DNA of 58,000 bases. It comes from Cryptomeria japonica. Its lineage: Eukaryota > Streptophyta > Pinopsida > Cupressales > Cupressaceae. Each line of letters starts with the position of its first letter. Positions within the stretch are counted from its first letter, which is position 1. Where the stretch lies: contig NC_081410.1 in assembly GCF_030272615.1 (NCBI RefSeq), forward strand, positions 191,603,619 through 191,661,618, written 5' to 3'. The notes under the pieces were generated by a model. That model ran no database searches and was not told where the DNA came from. It saw only the letters and a list, made by a program, of their open reading frames with translations. Shown piece after piece: positions 45,655-57,568 of this stretch. The translations under genes and the position numbers were made by a program.

Positions 45655-46110
45655 AAAGCAAATGTTAGGAAATTAGTGATAATCTTAAGAGAAACGCTAT
45701 GTTGAATAAGTTGCAAATTCCAAAACTGGTGCAACAAATTGACAATTCAAAACATACACACATAGAAACACCAAATATACCCTAGAAAACCCTTTTAAGA
45801 AAAAACCTAGCAAGAAGAGCACCACTCAATGGGTTAAATGAACCTTTATGATACAAAGAGAAATTGTCTCTTGTTTGTCTTCCTTTGACAACATGCGCCT
45901 CTTGTCAATAATACAACCACTCATTGTATAAGCACAATACAATGAGAATTGTTCTACTATTCTTTCTCTAATATAACACGATAAACCAAGCAGTCAAACA
46001 TGCTACTATTGCATATATTGCACGGTTATGTGTTGCATAAAAACATCAAGTGGTGTTACATTAAACCGTGAACCCAAGAGACACGAGTCCACCAAACACT
46101 CCATGTAATG
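45655..46110. repeat. Repeat R1, right part
   Basis: TATGTTGAATAAG, AAAACCTAGCAAGAAG, CAATACAATGAGAATTG and TATGTGTTGCATAAAAACATCAAG parallel 34470-34593 and 44340-44600 in order. Confidence 0.6.
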
Positions 46111-47670
46111 CTTCACGTTCCCTGAGGCTTTTCCCACATTCCAAAGATTCCTCATGTGCTCTAACTTTGTCCTATCAAATTCAAGCACCTAAGGGACCTA
46201 TCACCTATTGTGAAAACGTTTTGTTTGATTGTCTACAGGCAAGCTCCAATTTATTTATATTTACAATGTTGCATGCAGCAATTACAACATGAAAGATATA
46301 CTAATATTACAATGTTATTATCCTAGGCATGCATCTTTCAGAACATCTTCACGTAATGCAAAACAACAAGAGTGCATTTAGACTATAAATAGTTTCATAG
46401 ACAAGCTGAATGCAATCATAGAAAATCACGACAAAATCACAAACATACTCTGCAGGTGATCAACTCCTTGCTTCTTTTGGAGAATATAAGTCACAGAAAT
46501 ATGAAAATCATCAAGGATTAGGAAGAGCATTCCTTAAAAGAGGAGAACGTTCCATCAATCCATAATTACGTAGAGCCAACCGGCAGCAGTTCCCTATTCA
46601 AGCACGATTGTTTATCAACCCTTTTCAGATCCACACCTTGCAAGAGGAGAGAAAGTGGGGCCCAAAACATCATTATGGTTCATTTCTCCAAAAAAAAAAT
46701 AAGTGCTTTCTAAATCTTGACACTGGAAACACTTGTGTATGATATGTCTAAATATGGATCTTTATGATATGTTCATAGTTCAATCACTATGTTTAAACGC
46801 TTTCTTCTTTATAACATGTCTAAACATGTATCTTTTCAGTAGCCTTTTGCTTCTTATGGCTGGCTGTCATCATAGATTCTCATAGATTCTTACTTCTTTT
46901 ATGATTTTGAGCAATATTTTTCTGCCAATCACCCTGTGAATGCTCATCTTGACTTCTCAAAACTGGCCTGATTTTGTCTACAGGCACCATAACCCTCGCC
47001 TTCTAATTATTTCCATCTATAAATAAAATATATTCTTTTATCAAAGTAAAAAACAAAGATGTTGCCATTGATGCATTTATTTCATAACAAAGGCATTTTG
47101 ATGCTCCTGTTCACCTTTTCATTGAAACTGAAAGGTTGGAATGCTGTGTGCAGATCCAAGTTTTATAATATTGTATTTAGTTTATATCTTAGTGCTCGTA
47201 AAGCCATTTTAGCCCTCAGTTAACATACACATGCTAAGGTTCAAGATTAAGGAAAAATGATGTAAAAAGTGAAATATTTTGAAGGAAAACTCAAGTTAGA
47301 CAGTTTTCCGATTACTTTTGGAGTAAATTTCCTATGCAGAGTAATGCTGGTAAAACTCATCTTGCCCCATGCCTTGTCCATTGGAGAATCAATATTTTAT
47401 CCAGTTTCGAAATTTTATTGATCTATGTACCCTAATTCAACCCTAGGCTGTATGAAGTCCCCCATGGTTTACCACTTCACCACTTGAGCTCATTCCGTTT
47501 ACTCAAAGTCTCTACTGGTTTTATTACCAGAGAGTGAGTGAAATTTTACGATTATTCTAATGCATTGCAGATTCTGGAAGTGAAACAATTTTTCTTTTCA
47601 TAGCAAACTTATCTCAGATGAAATATTAAAGAATTCTTAATACTATTTTTAATGGTCTGTGTCCTTGCAG
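46111..47670. other. Probable intron or upstream region of dsRBD gene
   Basis: No element relic recognised. Splice-acceptor-like CAG sites occur near 47338 and 47570, but the sequence after them has no supported coding match. A preceding exon of the gene at 47671 must exist and may lie here or far to the left. Confidence 0.35.
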
Positions 47671-48044
47671 TGTGTGTTAAACTGTGCATGCAAAGGGGAG
47701 GTCCACGCAACAACTTGTACGATGCTTGCAAAAAATTGAAGTGGTGTGGACCTGAATTTCACTTGTTAGAAGGTGCAGGCAGGCCTCACGCAACCAGGTC
47801 TGGTCTTGCTCTTTTCTTTTCATCATCTGCTCTCCTTGAAAGTAACCATCTAACATAATATAATATAATGCCCACTTGTGAATTTTGCAGATTTTCATTC
47901 AGAGTTGTAGTCCACATTCCTGAAAAAGGAGAATTGAGTGTCGACGGTGAGATGAAAAGTGACAAGAAAAGTGCGATGGATGCAGCAGCCATGCTAATGC
48001 TGTCGGAGCTCAAAAAACAAGGCTTCTGCTCTTTAAAACGCTAA
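47671..48044 (+). CDS. dsRNA-binding-domain protein, last two exons (Dicer-like/RNase III-type candidate)
   Basis: Exon 47671-47797 follows GTCCTTGCAG; intron 47798-47890 (GT..AG, 93 bp, phase 2); exon 47891-48044 ends in TAA (48042-48044). The joined frame has the full double-stranded-RNA-binding fold: helix NNLYDACKKLKW, strand and GPxH-like loop (GAGRPHATR), strand FSFRVVVHIPEKG, strand ELSVDGEM, and the RNA-contact helix SDKKSAMDAAAMLMLSELKK with the KKxA..AA pattern. The intron falls inside the domain and both halves read in frame, strong evidence of a real gene. A C-terminal dsRBD suits plant Dicer-like or RNase III-like proteins, but other dsRBD proteins fit. Upstream exons not found. 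Confidence 0.72.
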
Positions 48045-49813
48045 ACCTCACAACAGCGCAAGTCGTCAAAGCTGTCAATCCTTACTAAACTAAATGAAAG
48101 CAAGTTTCAGTAACACCACCAAGCTCAATGGTTTGAGTTGTCCCTAACAGCATCATCATGCATGTATGTAAATTCTGAAGTATGCAATAGAAATATGTTT
48201 CATTAACATTCAAACTTTTATAATTGGGCTTCAAAAAGAGAAATGGTATTGCCCAAGGTCACTTTCATAGTTCACTCCCTGTGAGGCTCACTAACTTGGA
48301 GTATAGGTTGGGACGTTGCCAACTTTCCTTCAAAATTTGTATTTATTTACTCATGAAATATTCAATGTTCATGAGGGTGGGGAAGGGGTTGAGGAAAGTG
48401 AGGGGTTTTTTATTTTATTACTTAGTTCATATGTAACCTTTAGCTTTTAACCTTAGTTTTGTAATTAGATTTATATTTTATAATTATAAAAAAGAAAATT
48501 ATATATTGTTTAATCTTATAGCTTTATATCTATTTTGATTTTGATTTTGTTTTAAAATTATGATATTTAAATATTTAATTTTTTTAAATTGATAAAATTA
48601 AATAAATTTATCATTTTTTATTCAATTCAATTTTCTAGATTTATCATATATATATAAATGTAGTTTTGTTCTATACAATAGAAACATGTTGATGATCTTA
48701 TCTTCATGATCTAAATTTACTTCACTTATTTAAATTGGATCTTTTTAATTTAATTAGACCATTACACATTAATTAAAATGCATTTTTTTAAATTTAGTAA
48801 CTAGTATGTCAAATTGAAAGATAAGCCCCAAGATACTACTACTCACCTTGAAATTGGATTATCATCTCATAATCTTATATAAAAAGTATCTTTAGATATG
48901 TCATTTCATATCTATGATAGTATGTATTGAACTTGAATTCTATCTGTAGATATTATATTTTAGATATACTAAATTCATGTCTTTTATAAAGATAGAAATT
49001 GTCAATTTTGCAATATCTACCTTATGATTCTACACTTGTTTTGGTGTATGTTCTACAAGTGTTTTTTTGAGTCATTTTATTTGGAAAGGTGTCTCAACCT
49101 TAGTCCTAATGTAAAGAATATAAAAATAAATTATAAAAAAAAAAAACTCAATTTATGAGTTGTACATAATTATAGGTTGTCCAATTTGCTTCTCAAAAAA
49201 AAATTATTGCCTCCAAAATTGGACCTTCCATGTTAGAAATGTTAACAAACATGTGACATAAAAAAGTTGTAGGGAGGAGTTGTACTTATTGACTAATTTA
49301 TGAAGTTTGTCAAATGAATCATAAGGCATCTTAAAATGGATATAATGGAGTCAAATTTGAGTTTCCAAGTTGGTGGATTGTGAAGAACTTATGTCAAATG
49401 AAAGGAATTTTTTATTTTACTTCTTTCTTTCTTTTTTTTTTTTGTTACATGTGGACTCATCTTGCGATTTGGGCATTAGATTTTTTTTAGGGATTTGAGC
49501 ACCACATTTGGGTGGTTTAAGGTCATGATTTCCTAATTATTATTTGATGATTTGATGTATACCAAATCCTATTTAGGTGTTGGAGATGAAATTTTTTATA
49601 GTGATTTTTATTCTTGATGATACATTCTAATTGCTTAGATTCTAAAAGTGTATTGTAACATTTGATTATTGAATGATACATTGAGTTGCTTTGCAGTGTA
49701 CGGTTTTTCTTCCAAGAGGGTTTTTGTCATGTAATTCATTGTGTGATGGTACATTATTTGTTTTTTATGTATTTTTATTTGTGACAATACGGATTTAATT
49801 TAATTGTCAAAGA
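48045..49813. other. 3' flank of dsRBD gene and AT-rich stretch
   Basis: 48045-48220 is the likely 3' UTR (AATAGAAATATG near 48187 could be a poly(A) signal variant). Beyond it the sequence is very AT-rich with poly-A/T runs; no element ends or genes recognised. Confidence 0.45.
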
Positions 49814-51033
49814 TGTAATATACTTAGGGTTCTTATAGGTTAATAATATTTAAGGTTGTGATTATTTTTAACCTAATTTGGAAGACCAAAAAATTCCTTT
49901 AAAATCCTAATATTTAAGTCAAATTAGTTATCTTCAACTTTAGTATTGCACCCAATATGAAAAAACTTGGTTTCTTCACATATTCATAAAATATTAATAA
50001 TCTAGTTTACATAGATTAAGAAAAGAAACATTTGCAAAGCTTGCAATTAATAATGGACTTTACAATGATAACACTTGTGACTATTGTAGTTATAGAGCTA
50101 CAATAGCATTGAATATAATAGTTGAAACAACAACTACGACACAAATAAGATATTTTGAATCCTTACAAAGTCTTATAGTTGTTCTAGCATCCTATCTAGT
50201 ATAGTGCCATGCAATGTTCTCTCAAACTCCCCTAAAGTTGTCTTTGTCAAATCAAAGGGTTTTCTTCCTTTGACTAATGAAACTAGAGGTTTTACATTCT
50301 TTGGTTTGTTAGAGAACTAAAGTGTTCCATCCCTAGTCTAACACTCTACTTAACATATTGTATAAGTGATGTATGATTGGGTTTTTGATGTAAAATAGTC
50401 AAATGAATCTATCACCACACATCCAACCAAAAATGGCAAGATGATTCGCAATCAAAATAGGTTATCACCCAAATAACGACTAATAAGTCATGAGGATCCA
50501 AAGATCATGAACCCAACCACTAAATCTAATGACACATGGTGGTTTATTACCCAAGGTAATATAAGTACAATAAAATCTATATTCAAAAATATTATCAAGG
50601 TTTTTTAGGTAAGAAAACCACCCTTCCAAGAGTAGCAATAAAAAGGAGTCATTAATGGTGGTCAAGTTGTGCAATGTGGTAGGTGAGATTAAAATGATCA
50701 ACATTAGAAAAGTCATGGGGTTCAAAGGGATATATTGTATGACCCATACCTCAAGGTGGAGATCGGAGTTTAGGGAGAAGGCATAATGGTAAGAGGAAGT
50801 CCAACCTCCAATAACAAGAGGGAAAGGAATATGATTCAATTGGGAGGTATGCTAGGAGAGCCAAATTCGAAACCTTAACAAAAAACTCACACATAGAGAC
50901 TTAAAGACAAAACCCTTTATACATAATGAAAATGAAATCAATGGATTCAAATCAATCATATTTGGGTCATTAAAAAGGAAAGGAATGAATATTAGATTTT
51001 GCCACATGAATTTATTGAAGAGGGGACATTACA
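49814..51033 (-). mobile_element. Ty3/gypsy 3' LTR
   Basis: Minus strand starts TGTAATGTCCCCTCTTC at 51033, directly after a purine tract, and would end ATATTACA at 49814, giving inverted TGTAAT/ATTACA ends. The right edge is well supported by PPT and pol; the left edge is inferred. Confidence 0.55.
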
Positions 51034-51050
51034 AGTCTACCCTCCTCAAG
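51034..51050 (-). other. Polypurine tract
   Basis: Minus strand CTTGAGGAGGGTAGACT beside the LTR start at 51033. Confidence 0.6.
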
Positions 51051-52960
51051 ATTGTTTGTCCTCAAGCAACACAAATTGGGGTGCTCCAAAATGTCTAGTC
51101 CTTTCCACATGATGTCTTCTATAGGTAAGTTCTTTTAATAAACTAATTATTTCACCTCTCAAATGTTTCAGCCTAGTGTCTGCTACTTATTTAGGCATAA
51201 AAATTAGGTCACCCTCATCATCTAAGGGTGGTAGGTTTATTGAAGACATAATTTGCTAACTAGGATCTCCCTTCAAACAAGAGACATTAAAAAAATTCTA
51301 GATTTTACTATTCTCTAAAAATTATAATGTGTAAGCCACCTCTCCTATCATTCTACCAATGTGTAAGTTATATAGAATCTCAACTTGAGTTTTTTAATGT
51401 CATTCCTCTTAAGGGAAGAGTGTCTATAATGCTACAATCTTAAGTTGACCATGTTCTTGACCTCAAAAGATATTTTCATATGATGTTGGTCTATAAATTT
51501 TTTTATCATTGCTAAGTATACTATAGATTATCTTTGAGTTCTCTTAAGATCTCTTAGGTTTGATTTATCAAATCACTAGTCGTTGGCACCCTACTATCCA
51601 TGACTTTTAGATGAATGAAAGTAAGGGTATCATATCCATACAAGGCCTTAAAATGAGACATGTCAATGGTCATATGATAAGATTTATTATACTAATACTC
51701 CCCCAAGTGTAGCCACTTGGTCCATGTGGATTGTTGGTTGAAAACGTAATTTTTCAACTATCTTTCTATTCATATATTTATTATTTTATTTTTCCCATTG
51801 GTTTGAGGTTGATAACCTATGCTGGGGGTGAGCTCTATTCTTGCCAAGTGGAATGATTACAACCAAAATTCACTCAAAAACCCATTATCCTTTTTGCTAA
51901 TTGCGTTCATTGGAATTCCCTATAATTGAAATGCCTCTTTGAAAAAGACTACTATCTGGGGAGATTTGAAGTCTAATAATAAGGAAAAGAAATAAGTGTA
52001 TTTAGGAAATTTATCTACAAGAACATATATATAAATCAAACTTGATGCACTTTTAGGAGTCCTATTATGAAATCCATGGATACATCATCCATTTCTGATT
52101 TGGAATGGGGAAGGATTGGAGAAGACCTACTGGAAAAATAGGTCCCCCTTTCTTTTGCTAGCATGTATTGCATTTCCTAACATAATTGAGAGTGGCCTCT
52201 TTGATGCCCTTCCATGAAAATATTTCTCAAATATGTGTATATGTTTTGAGGTACCTTGGATGTCCTATTAATGGTGTATCATGAATTGTTCTTAATACTT
52301 TGCCTTCACCTTCAACTTAAGTGTTAAGAAGATCCAATCCTTATAAGGATGAATCCATCCACCACCTTGAATCTATAATCTTCTAGTTCGCTCTCTTAAG
52401 GATATTAGTAGCAAAAGCATTTTAATAATATTCAAATAAAATATAACCCTTCTAATCAGTAACAATGGTGGAAAGGGAGAAAAGATTAGGCTTCCTAGAA
52501 AGAGCACCAATCACCATGTTTTTCTTTCCTTTCACATATTATATATCAAAATCACATGTGTGTATCTTGTTGACCCATTTTTTTGTGATAATTTAAATTA
52601 TGATGGTTTGATAAGAATCTTATATTATTGTGGTCGGTCTTTATTATATTTTTTTCACAAACTAAGTATTACGTAAATTTCTCCAACGTGTGCATAATAG
52701 ATACATTTATTTATCATAGATGGAGTAAATATTCTCTCATTCATTTAATTTCCTACTCTTAAATTCTATTGGGTGTCTATTTCTACTTAAGATCAACTTG
52801 TATACCCTTTCTCAAGGCATCAAACTCTACCACAAATACTAGAGAGAAATCAAGTAGAGAAATTATTGATTATAAAATTATTACTTGTTTGAGTTTTTCA
52901 AAAGTTCCTTTAGCAACAAAATGCATTCAAAAACTTATTTCTTCATCAAATTTATTAATG
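51051..52960 (-). pseudogene. Ty3/gypsy pol relic (RNase H to integrase)
   Basis: Heavily decayed but colinear on the minus strand: HIVASLINLMKK (RT-RNase H connection, about 52950); VEFDALRKGIQ and HPIEFKSRKLNE (RNase H, about 52830-52745); KGKKNMVIGALSRKPNLFSL (end of RNase H, about 52530-52470); a zinc-finger remnant near 52190-52140; TPSIGYQPQTNGK (integrase 'SSAYHPQTDGQT', about 51820-51790). Stops in every frame. The RT proper is missing, cut by copia sequence to the right. Confidence 0.7.
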
Positions 52961-54508
52961 ATGCAACAATATGGTAGAATCATTTGACAACCCCCATACA
53001 TAGTAGTTGCATAGTGTTACAAAAAAAACTCTCAATTATGTCAAAGTAGTAGGTAGTGGCTAGCTTAGATTGGTTTGGATCTTTTGAGGCTAAACGTGTA
53101 CACCCTTAGCACTGGTTGTTATAAATATGAGTTTGTGTTTTCATTAATGTCAAACTTGTTCTCATTGATGATAACTTTCGTCTAGAAGGTTGAGCGGTTG
53201 TATTCCATAGTAATACAATATCAAAGGATCAGGTATGAGCTCATGAAAATGTGTGGAGATTGATTGTAGTTGCTTTAGATAGTATATATTATTGTTGTTG
53301 TGGCTTTTTCTGGAACTTTGGAGGTGTATTCAATGGTTCATAGTTGAAGATGGCTAAAGGTGACTATTTTGGTGAATAGTCTATCAAATTGGGCATAGTT
53401 TTATGGTCTGCATTGGGGTGCATTGCTTCATCATTTCTTGCGGTTGTAGTATAATGTTGGTGGATGAAAATGTTTGATATATCTCAATATTTATGTTCTC
53501 ATTTGATCCATAGTTAAATTTATGATGGTCTGAGTATCGACTTGTATAGTGACAGTGTGATAGTTTGCAAGAATGTGTTGTATTTCTCTACCTTTAGTTG
53601 TTTTGGTGGTGTGAATCAATGATTTAGCTATGTTAATGTCAAGTGATGCTATTTTGTGCTTCCACAATCTTTGTGGTCTACATCATGTTTTGGGTAAGTT
53701 TGGTTGGTTTGCTTTAATGGTTCTATCCTGTGGAGCTGACTCGTGCAATTTTGGTCTATGTAGTAGCATGTGGAGTTGTTATGGGATGGATAGAAAGGTG
53801 AGCCAACATGGTGTGATCCTTCACACATTTCATTCTTCCTTTTGCATTGTCTTGAAGATTATTTTTGGGCCAATTGTTTATATCCTACACATTACATTTA
53901 TTTAGGTCAACCTTATTGATGTTTCTCTGGTTGTGAATGGTACATAAAGATGAAATACATTTGAAGGAAGTGAGATATTGTATAATTGAGATGTGAATTT
54001 TATTATGTGTATCTTTTAAGTGTGAAGGTTCGCAAGTGCAGTTGAGTAGTAATGAAGTTAGTTTCAGATGTGTACTAACAGTGAACTATAATTAGCATTT
54101 CAAATGATGTGTTTCTCCACAGTTCAACAATATTGATTCATTGTATTCAGATCCATTGTATTTTGTCCTAAAGAAGTGATCTTTAGTGCTTGCAAGTCCA
54201 TTGTATCTTGGCCTAAGGTTGTGCACCTTGGTCTTGCAAGTTAAAATCAAGAGCAGTGATCTTCCTTGGTATTGAGCCTAAAACTTTGTAGCTTGTTTTC
54301 ATATAGTGGTATAGTTCTCACCATGGTTTTTTCCTCATTGGGTTTTCCACATAAAATCTTGGTGTTCATGTGTGATTTCTCTCTTATTTTTCAATTATTT
54401 ACTTCTGCATATATGGTAATTAGAATGAATGGTAAAGTTAAATTATTAAATTGATTAAGTATTAATTTATGTTGATTCACCTTTCTCTTTGCATCCAAAA
54501 GTTCAACA
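52961..54508 (+). mobile_element. Ty1/copia LTR (3' end firm, start unknown)
   Basis: Ends GTTCAACA at 54508 before a PBS. The block CACCATGGTTTTTTCC..TTGGGTTTTCCACATAAAA (54318-54358) followed by CTTGGTGTTCATGTG is the conserved U5 segment of copia LTRs. Frames inside, such as 53630-53905, are not genes. The start could not be located; nothing is recognisable at 52961-53280. Confidence 0.6.
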
Positions 54509-54510
54509 AT

Positions 54511-54522
54511 TGGTATCAAAGA
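54511..54522 (+). other. PBS, initiator tRNA-Met type
   Basis: TGGTATCAAAGA, matching TGGTATCAGAGC at 10 of 12, two bases after the LTR end. Confidence 0.75.
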
Positions 54523-54576
54523 AAGGTTCCTAAATAAACAATCTAACAATTGAGGTAGATCTGGGATTTGAACACG

Positions 54577-55640
54577 ATGTTTGAATTTGAAGATTTGGAT
54601 GCTATGGAACAACATGAATGGGCTACTTATGCAATTGTAGGTCTTGAAGGAGAATTAAGAGTTTCTCTATTTGATCAAGAAGTTTATCAAAAATGGTCCA
54701 AGAAAGTAGAACGTATAATAAGAGACGTAACACTTCATACTCTGAATGGTTTAAGGACTTACAAGACACAATACAGGAAAGAGATAGATTTCCCCTAGAT
54801 GTGATATGAAAATATAAAGATACATTTACATTTCTAGTAAGTAGAGATAATTGTTATATTGAGGTAGTAGAACCTAAAATTGCATGGATTTTGAAGCTCT
54901 CATATGAAGTATATGAAGAAGAAGTTGAGGCAATGATCGCTACTATCATTAGTTAGAGAAGGATCCTAATGAGCCTCATTTTGGCATTGTGGAGGAAATT
55001 GAAGAAAATTTGAGATAGGAGAAGGTTGATAAGAGACATGACAAAAGAATGCAAACTATACAAGGACATTGGTATGCACTCTATTTCAAAGACCTTTGGT
55101 GTGTCTCCTATTGAGGGGTCATCAAGACAAGGACAAAGAAGGAAAATGTATGTGTCCACCTCTCCTACGATGAAGTTAGGTTCTTATAAAACCCCTATGC
55201 AGTTTGTGACAAGTGAGATGAAGGTGACAAGGAAAAAGTAGAAAGATGCAAGAGAAAATGGAGATCCAAAACTTGAAGTGGAAGAAGTAGAGAGCAGTGT
55301 TTCTGATGAAGAGGTCTAGAAAGAACAATTTTGTATGTCAACAAGGTCTAAAATGAGTAAGGTACATATAGAAGAAGAGGAAGAGGAGGACATTGTACCT
55401 CTATCCAAAAGGAAAAAGACTTAGGTCTCTCCAGGAGAGACCCCTACAAAGAAGAAGAAGGAGACAAAACCTAAGGTACAAAAGAAGAAGAATGTTGACA
55501 ATGATCCAAATTATGAGCCCTTAGAGATGAACAACTTAGTATTTAATGAAAGGTTTAGTCTTTCTTTTAGTTTGTGTTTTGATGGTTTCCTTATGTTTCA
55601 GCTTTCTTAGCTGCAAAAAGTTTGATTATTGGCAACGATC
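54577..55640 (+). pseudogene. Unrecognised frame after copia-type LTR
   Basis: In gag position, but it lacks the copia gag signature. Pieces: MFEFEDLDAMEQHEWATYA, then after stops KLGSYKTPMQFVTSEMK, then a long acidic and Lys-rich stretch (VEEEEEEDIVPLSKRKK-like, near 55365-55420) and TPTKKKKETKPKVQKKK. At least five stops. It may be a non-autonomous element's own gene or captured host sequence. Confidence 0.4.
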
Positions 55641-55689
55641 AAGAGCAAGTGAATCAAATTTCCTAGAAGTCTTCCTATTAGGTCCATCG

Positions 55690-56110
55690 ATGAAATTTGA
55701 TCAAAGATACTCAACATGGATTCTTAGGAGGTTTAATGGATGAGCACGCTTGGTTTGCAGAACCAAAGTTCGTGGGATCCCGTCTGGGACCACCAAGAAC
55801 TGTAGACTTTTCTATAACAGTCGGTTTCCCAAAATTTCAAAGAAAGGAGTTAGAAAGAGATGGTGGCACCTGCTCGCAGACAAAGACTAAGTACATCTCT
55901 CTGGAAGGATCTTCCACCCGCCACCCGTCGTCACTACGAGATTCTAAAGTCACCTCGCAGAATTCTTTTCAAGAAGCTCTGTTAGCTCTCCACGTTTCTT
56001 CCCCACAGAAAGGCTCCTCCAAAGAACCGAAAAGACCACCCAAGGCCCCAATTGCAGGACATGTATCCCAATGACTTCTCTTGCACAAGCAAAGATAATC
56101 CTTGGCCGTT
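55690..56110 (+). other. GC-richer island with 125-codon frame
   Basis: 55697-56074 is open for 125 codons and visibly richer in C and G than its neighbours. The product is Ser/Pro/Lys-rich with no motif; the minus strand is also open at 55969-56172. It could be a captured gene fragment or an exon with unseen partners. Confidence 0.25.
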
Positions 56111-57199
56111 AGGTTACAATCGCCATGCCAATTGAATGACGAAGATAAGGTGGAAGAAAAGTGTACATGCATGAATTAAGGAAACTTTTGACGCACTTAA
56201 AAACAAGTAATCATGAGGATATTGGAAGCAATTATTCTCTCAATTATTAATTAAAGGCACATATGATTTCCATGCTGGAGATTAAGGGGGGATCAACAAC
56301 TCAAAGCTTTCCAGCGCATAAATTGTTAGCAATACTTGTGCCTCACCTCTGCTAGTTTTGTCGCTGAGCAACGACATCTTTTTCGAAAATAGTTATAAAA
56401 GTGGGAGAATGATTTGTATGGGTGGTCCTTTTTTGATCGCTTATCTTCAGTCGCTATTATGAGGTCTATTCTTCTTTTAGAAGTCCAAGCTTCCAAGAAT
56501 CTAGAGTCTTAAGACGCTTCAAGATGTCTTTGAAATAGTTGTTCATTTCTAGTTCTTTGAATAAATTGTGATTTGCATTTGGAGCCTTTGCACTATTTAA
56601 TGAATGACAAACTATGCCCTTTTTGTTTTTATGTTATCACATATAATGCATTGTGCCTATGGCAAATATATGGTTATTGTCTTATTCGTGTTTCTCTAGT
56701 TTTCCTTAATGAAATTTGGATCAGGTTAAGCATTTACTCTTTCATATTTCATAAAGAAAGGATATAGATTATGTCATATTCACAAGAAAGATAATTCTAT
56801 TAATGATTTTACTTGGCCTTTATGCCTTTGTCTCTTTGTGTACCTTGTTCTCTTTCTAAGATGATGGAGAAATAATATACTGTACCTGATTGATAAAATA
56901 AGTAGACTCTCTAACATTGTTTCATGGAATGTTTGAAGTGTTTAAGGAAATCTGTGTTCAATGAAGTTTCCTTTTTTAGAATACTTTGAATCGGGTTTTG
57001 ATTTCTTCCTTCCCTTTTCCCCCTTCAAAAATCGAAGAGCCAACTTCTAAAATATCAGAGGTTGTTCCCCAGGTTGCGTCCTAACCCACACCTGTGAAAC
57101 TTCCCGACTGTCTTGTTCTTAATGAAAACCTTATTGGGGATCAACACGTATCTTTATTTTTGTTATGTTGTAATATCCAATATATAATATTAACGAGTA
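56111..57199. other. Gene-free stretch
   Basis: A TATA-like TTATAAAAG lies near 56394 without a supported frame after it. No element relic recognised. Confidence 0.4.
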
Positions 57200-57546
57200 G
57201 TATAGGAAGCTACTAGGAGTTTCGGCAGTATGGTTGATTATATGTTGGGTGTCTATGTAAATAAGACTCTCTAATACTATACCTAGTAGAATATGATGCA
57301 AAATTTTGGAATTAAAGATGTAATATTTTTCTCTTTATATGCGGGTTTGGCCCTACTAAGCCACATTAATCTATCAAAATATTGAAAGAGAAATAGAAAA
57401 TATTTTCAATTTTCAATTGATTCAAAACATAGCCTTAAAAAGATGATACAATTATAAACTGATTAACAGTTACAAAACCAAATTGTAACTATAAAAGTTT
57501 ATTAATCTAAAATAAAACTAAATCTAACTGCTAATGTAATACTCCA
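57200..57546 (-). mobile_element. Copia-like 3' LTR start
   Basis: Minus strand TGGAGTATTACATTAGC begins at 57546 next to a purine tract AAGGGGGAGAAT (57562-57551), the usual copia PPT/LTR boundary. The left part contains GGGCCAAACCCGCATATAAAG (about 57338-57358), a TATA-bearing segment. The left end is unknown. Confidence 0.45.
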
Positions 57547-57568
57547 ATGTATTCTCCCCCTTATTACA

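Noticed and set aside
50480-50839. 119-codon minus-strand frame
   Set aside because: It lies within the gypsy LTR at 49814-51033, with no domain signature.
53630-53905. 91-codon plus-strand frame
   Set aside because: It lies inside the copia-type LTR ending at 54508 and has no similarity I can name.
54511-54522. tRNA gene fragments
   Set aside because: Matches to tRNA-Met here and at 16279 are only the 12-base primer sites beside LTRs, without a cloverleaf.
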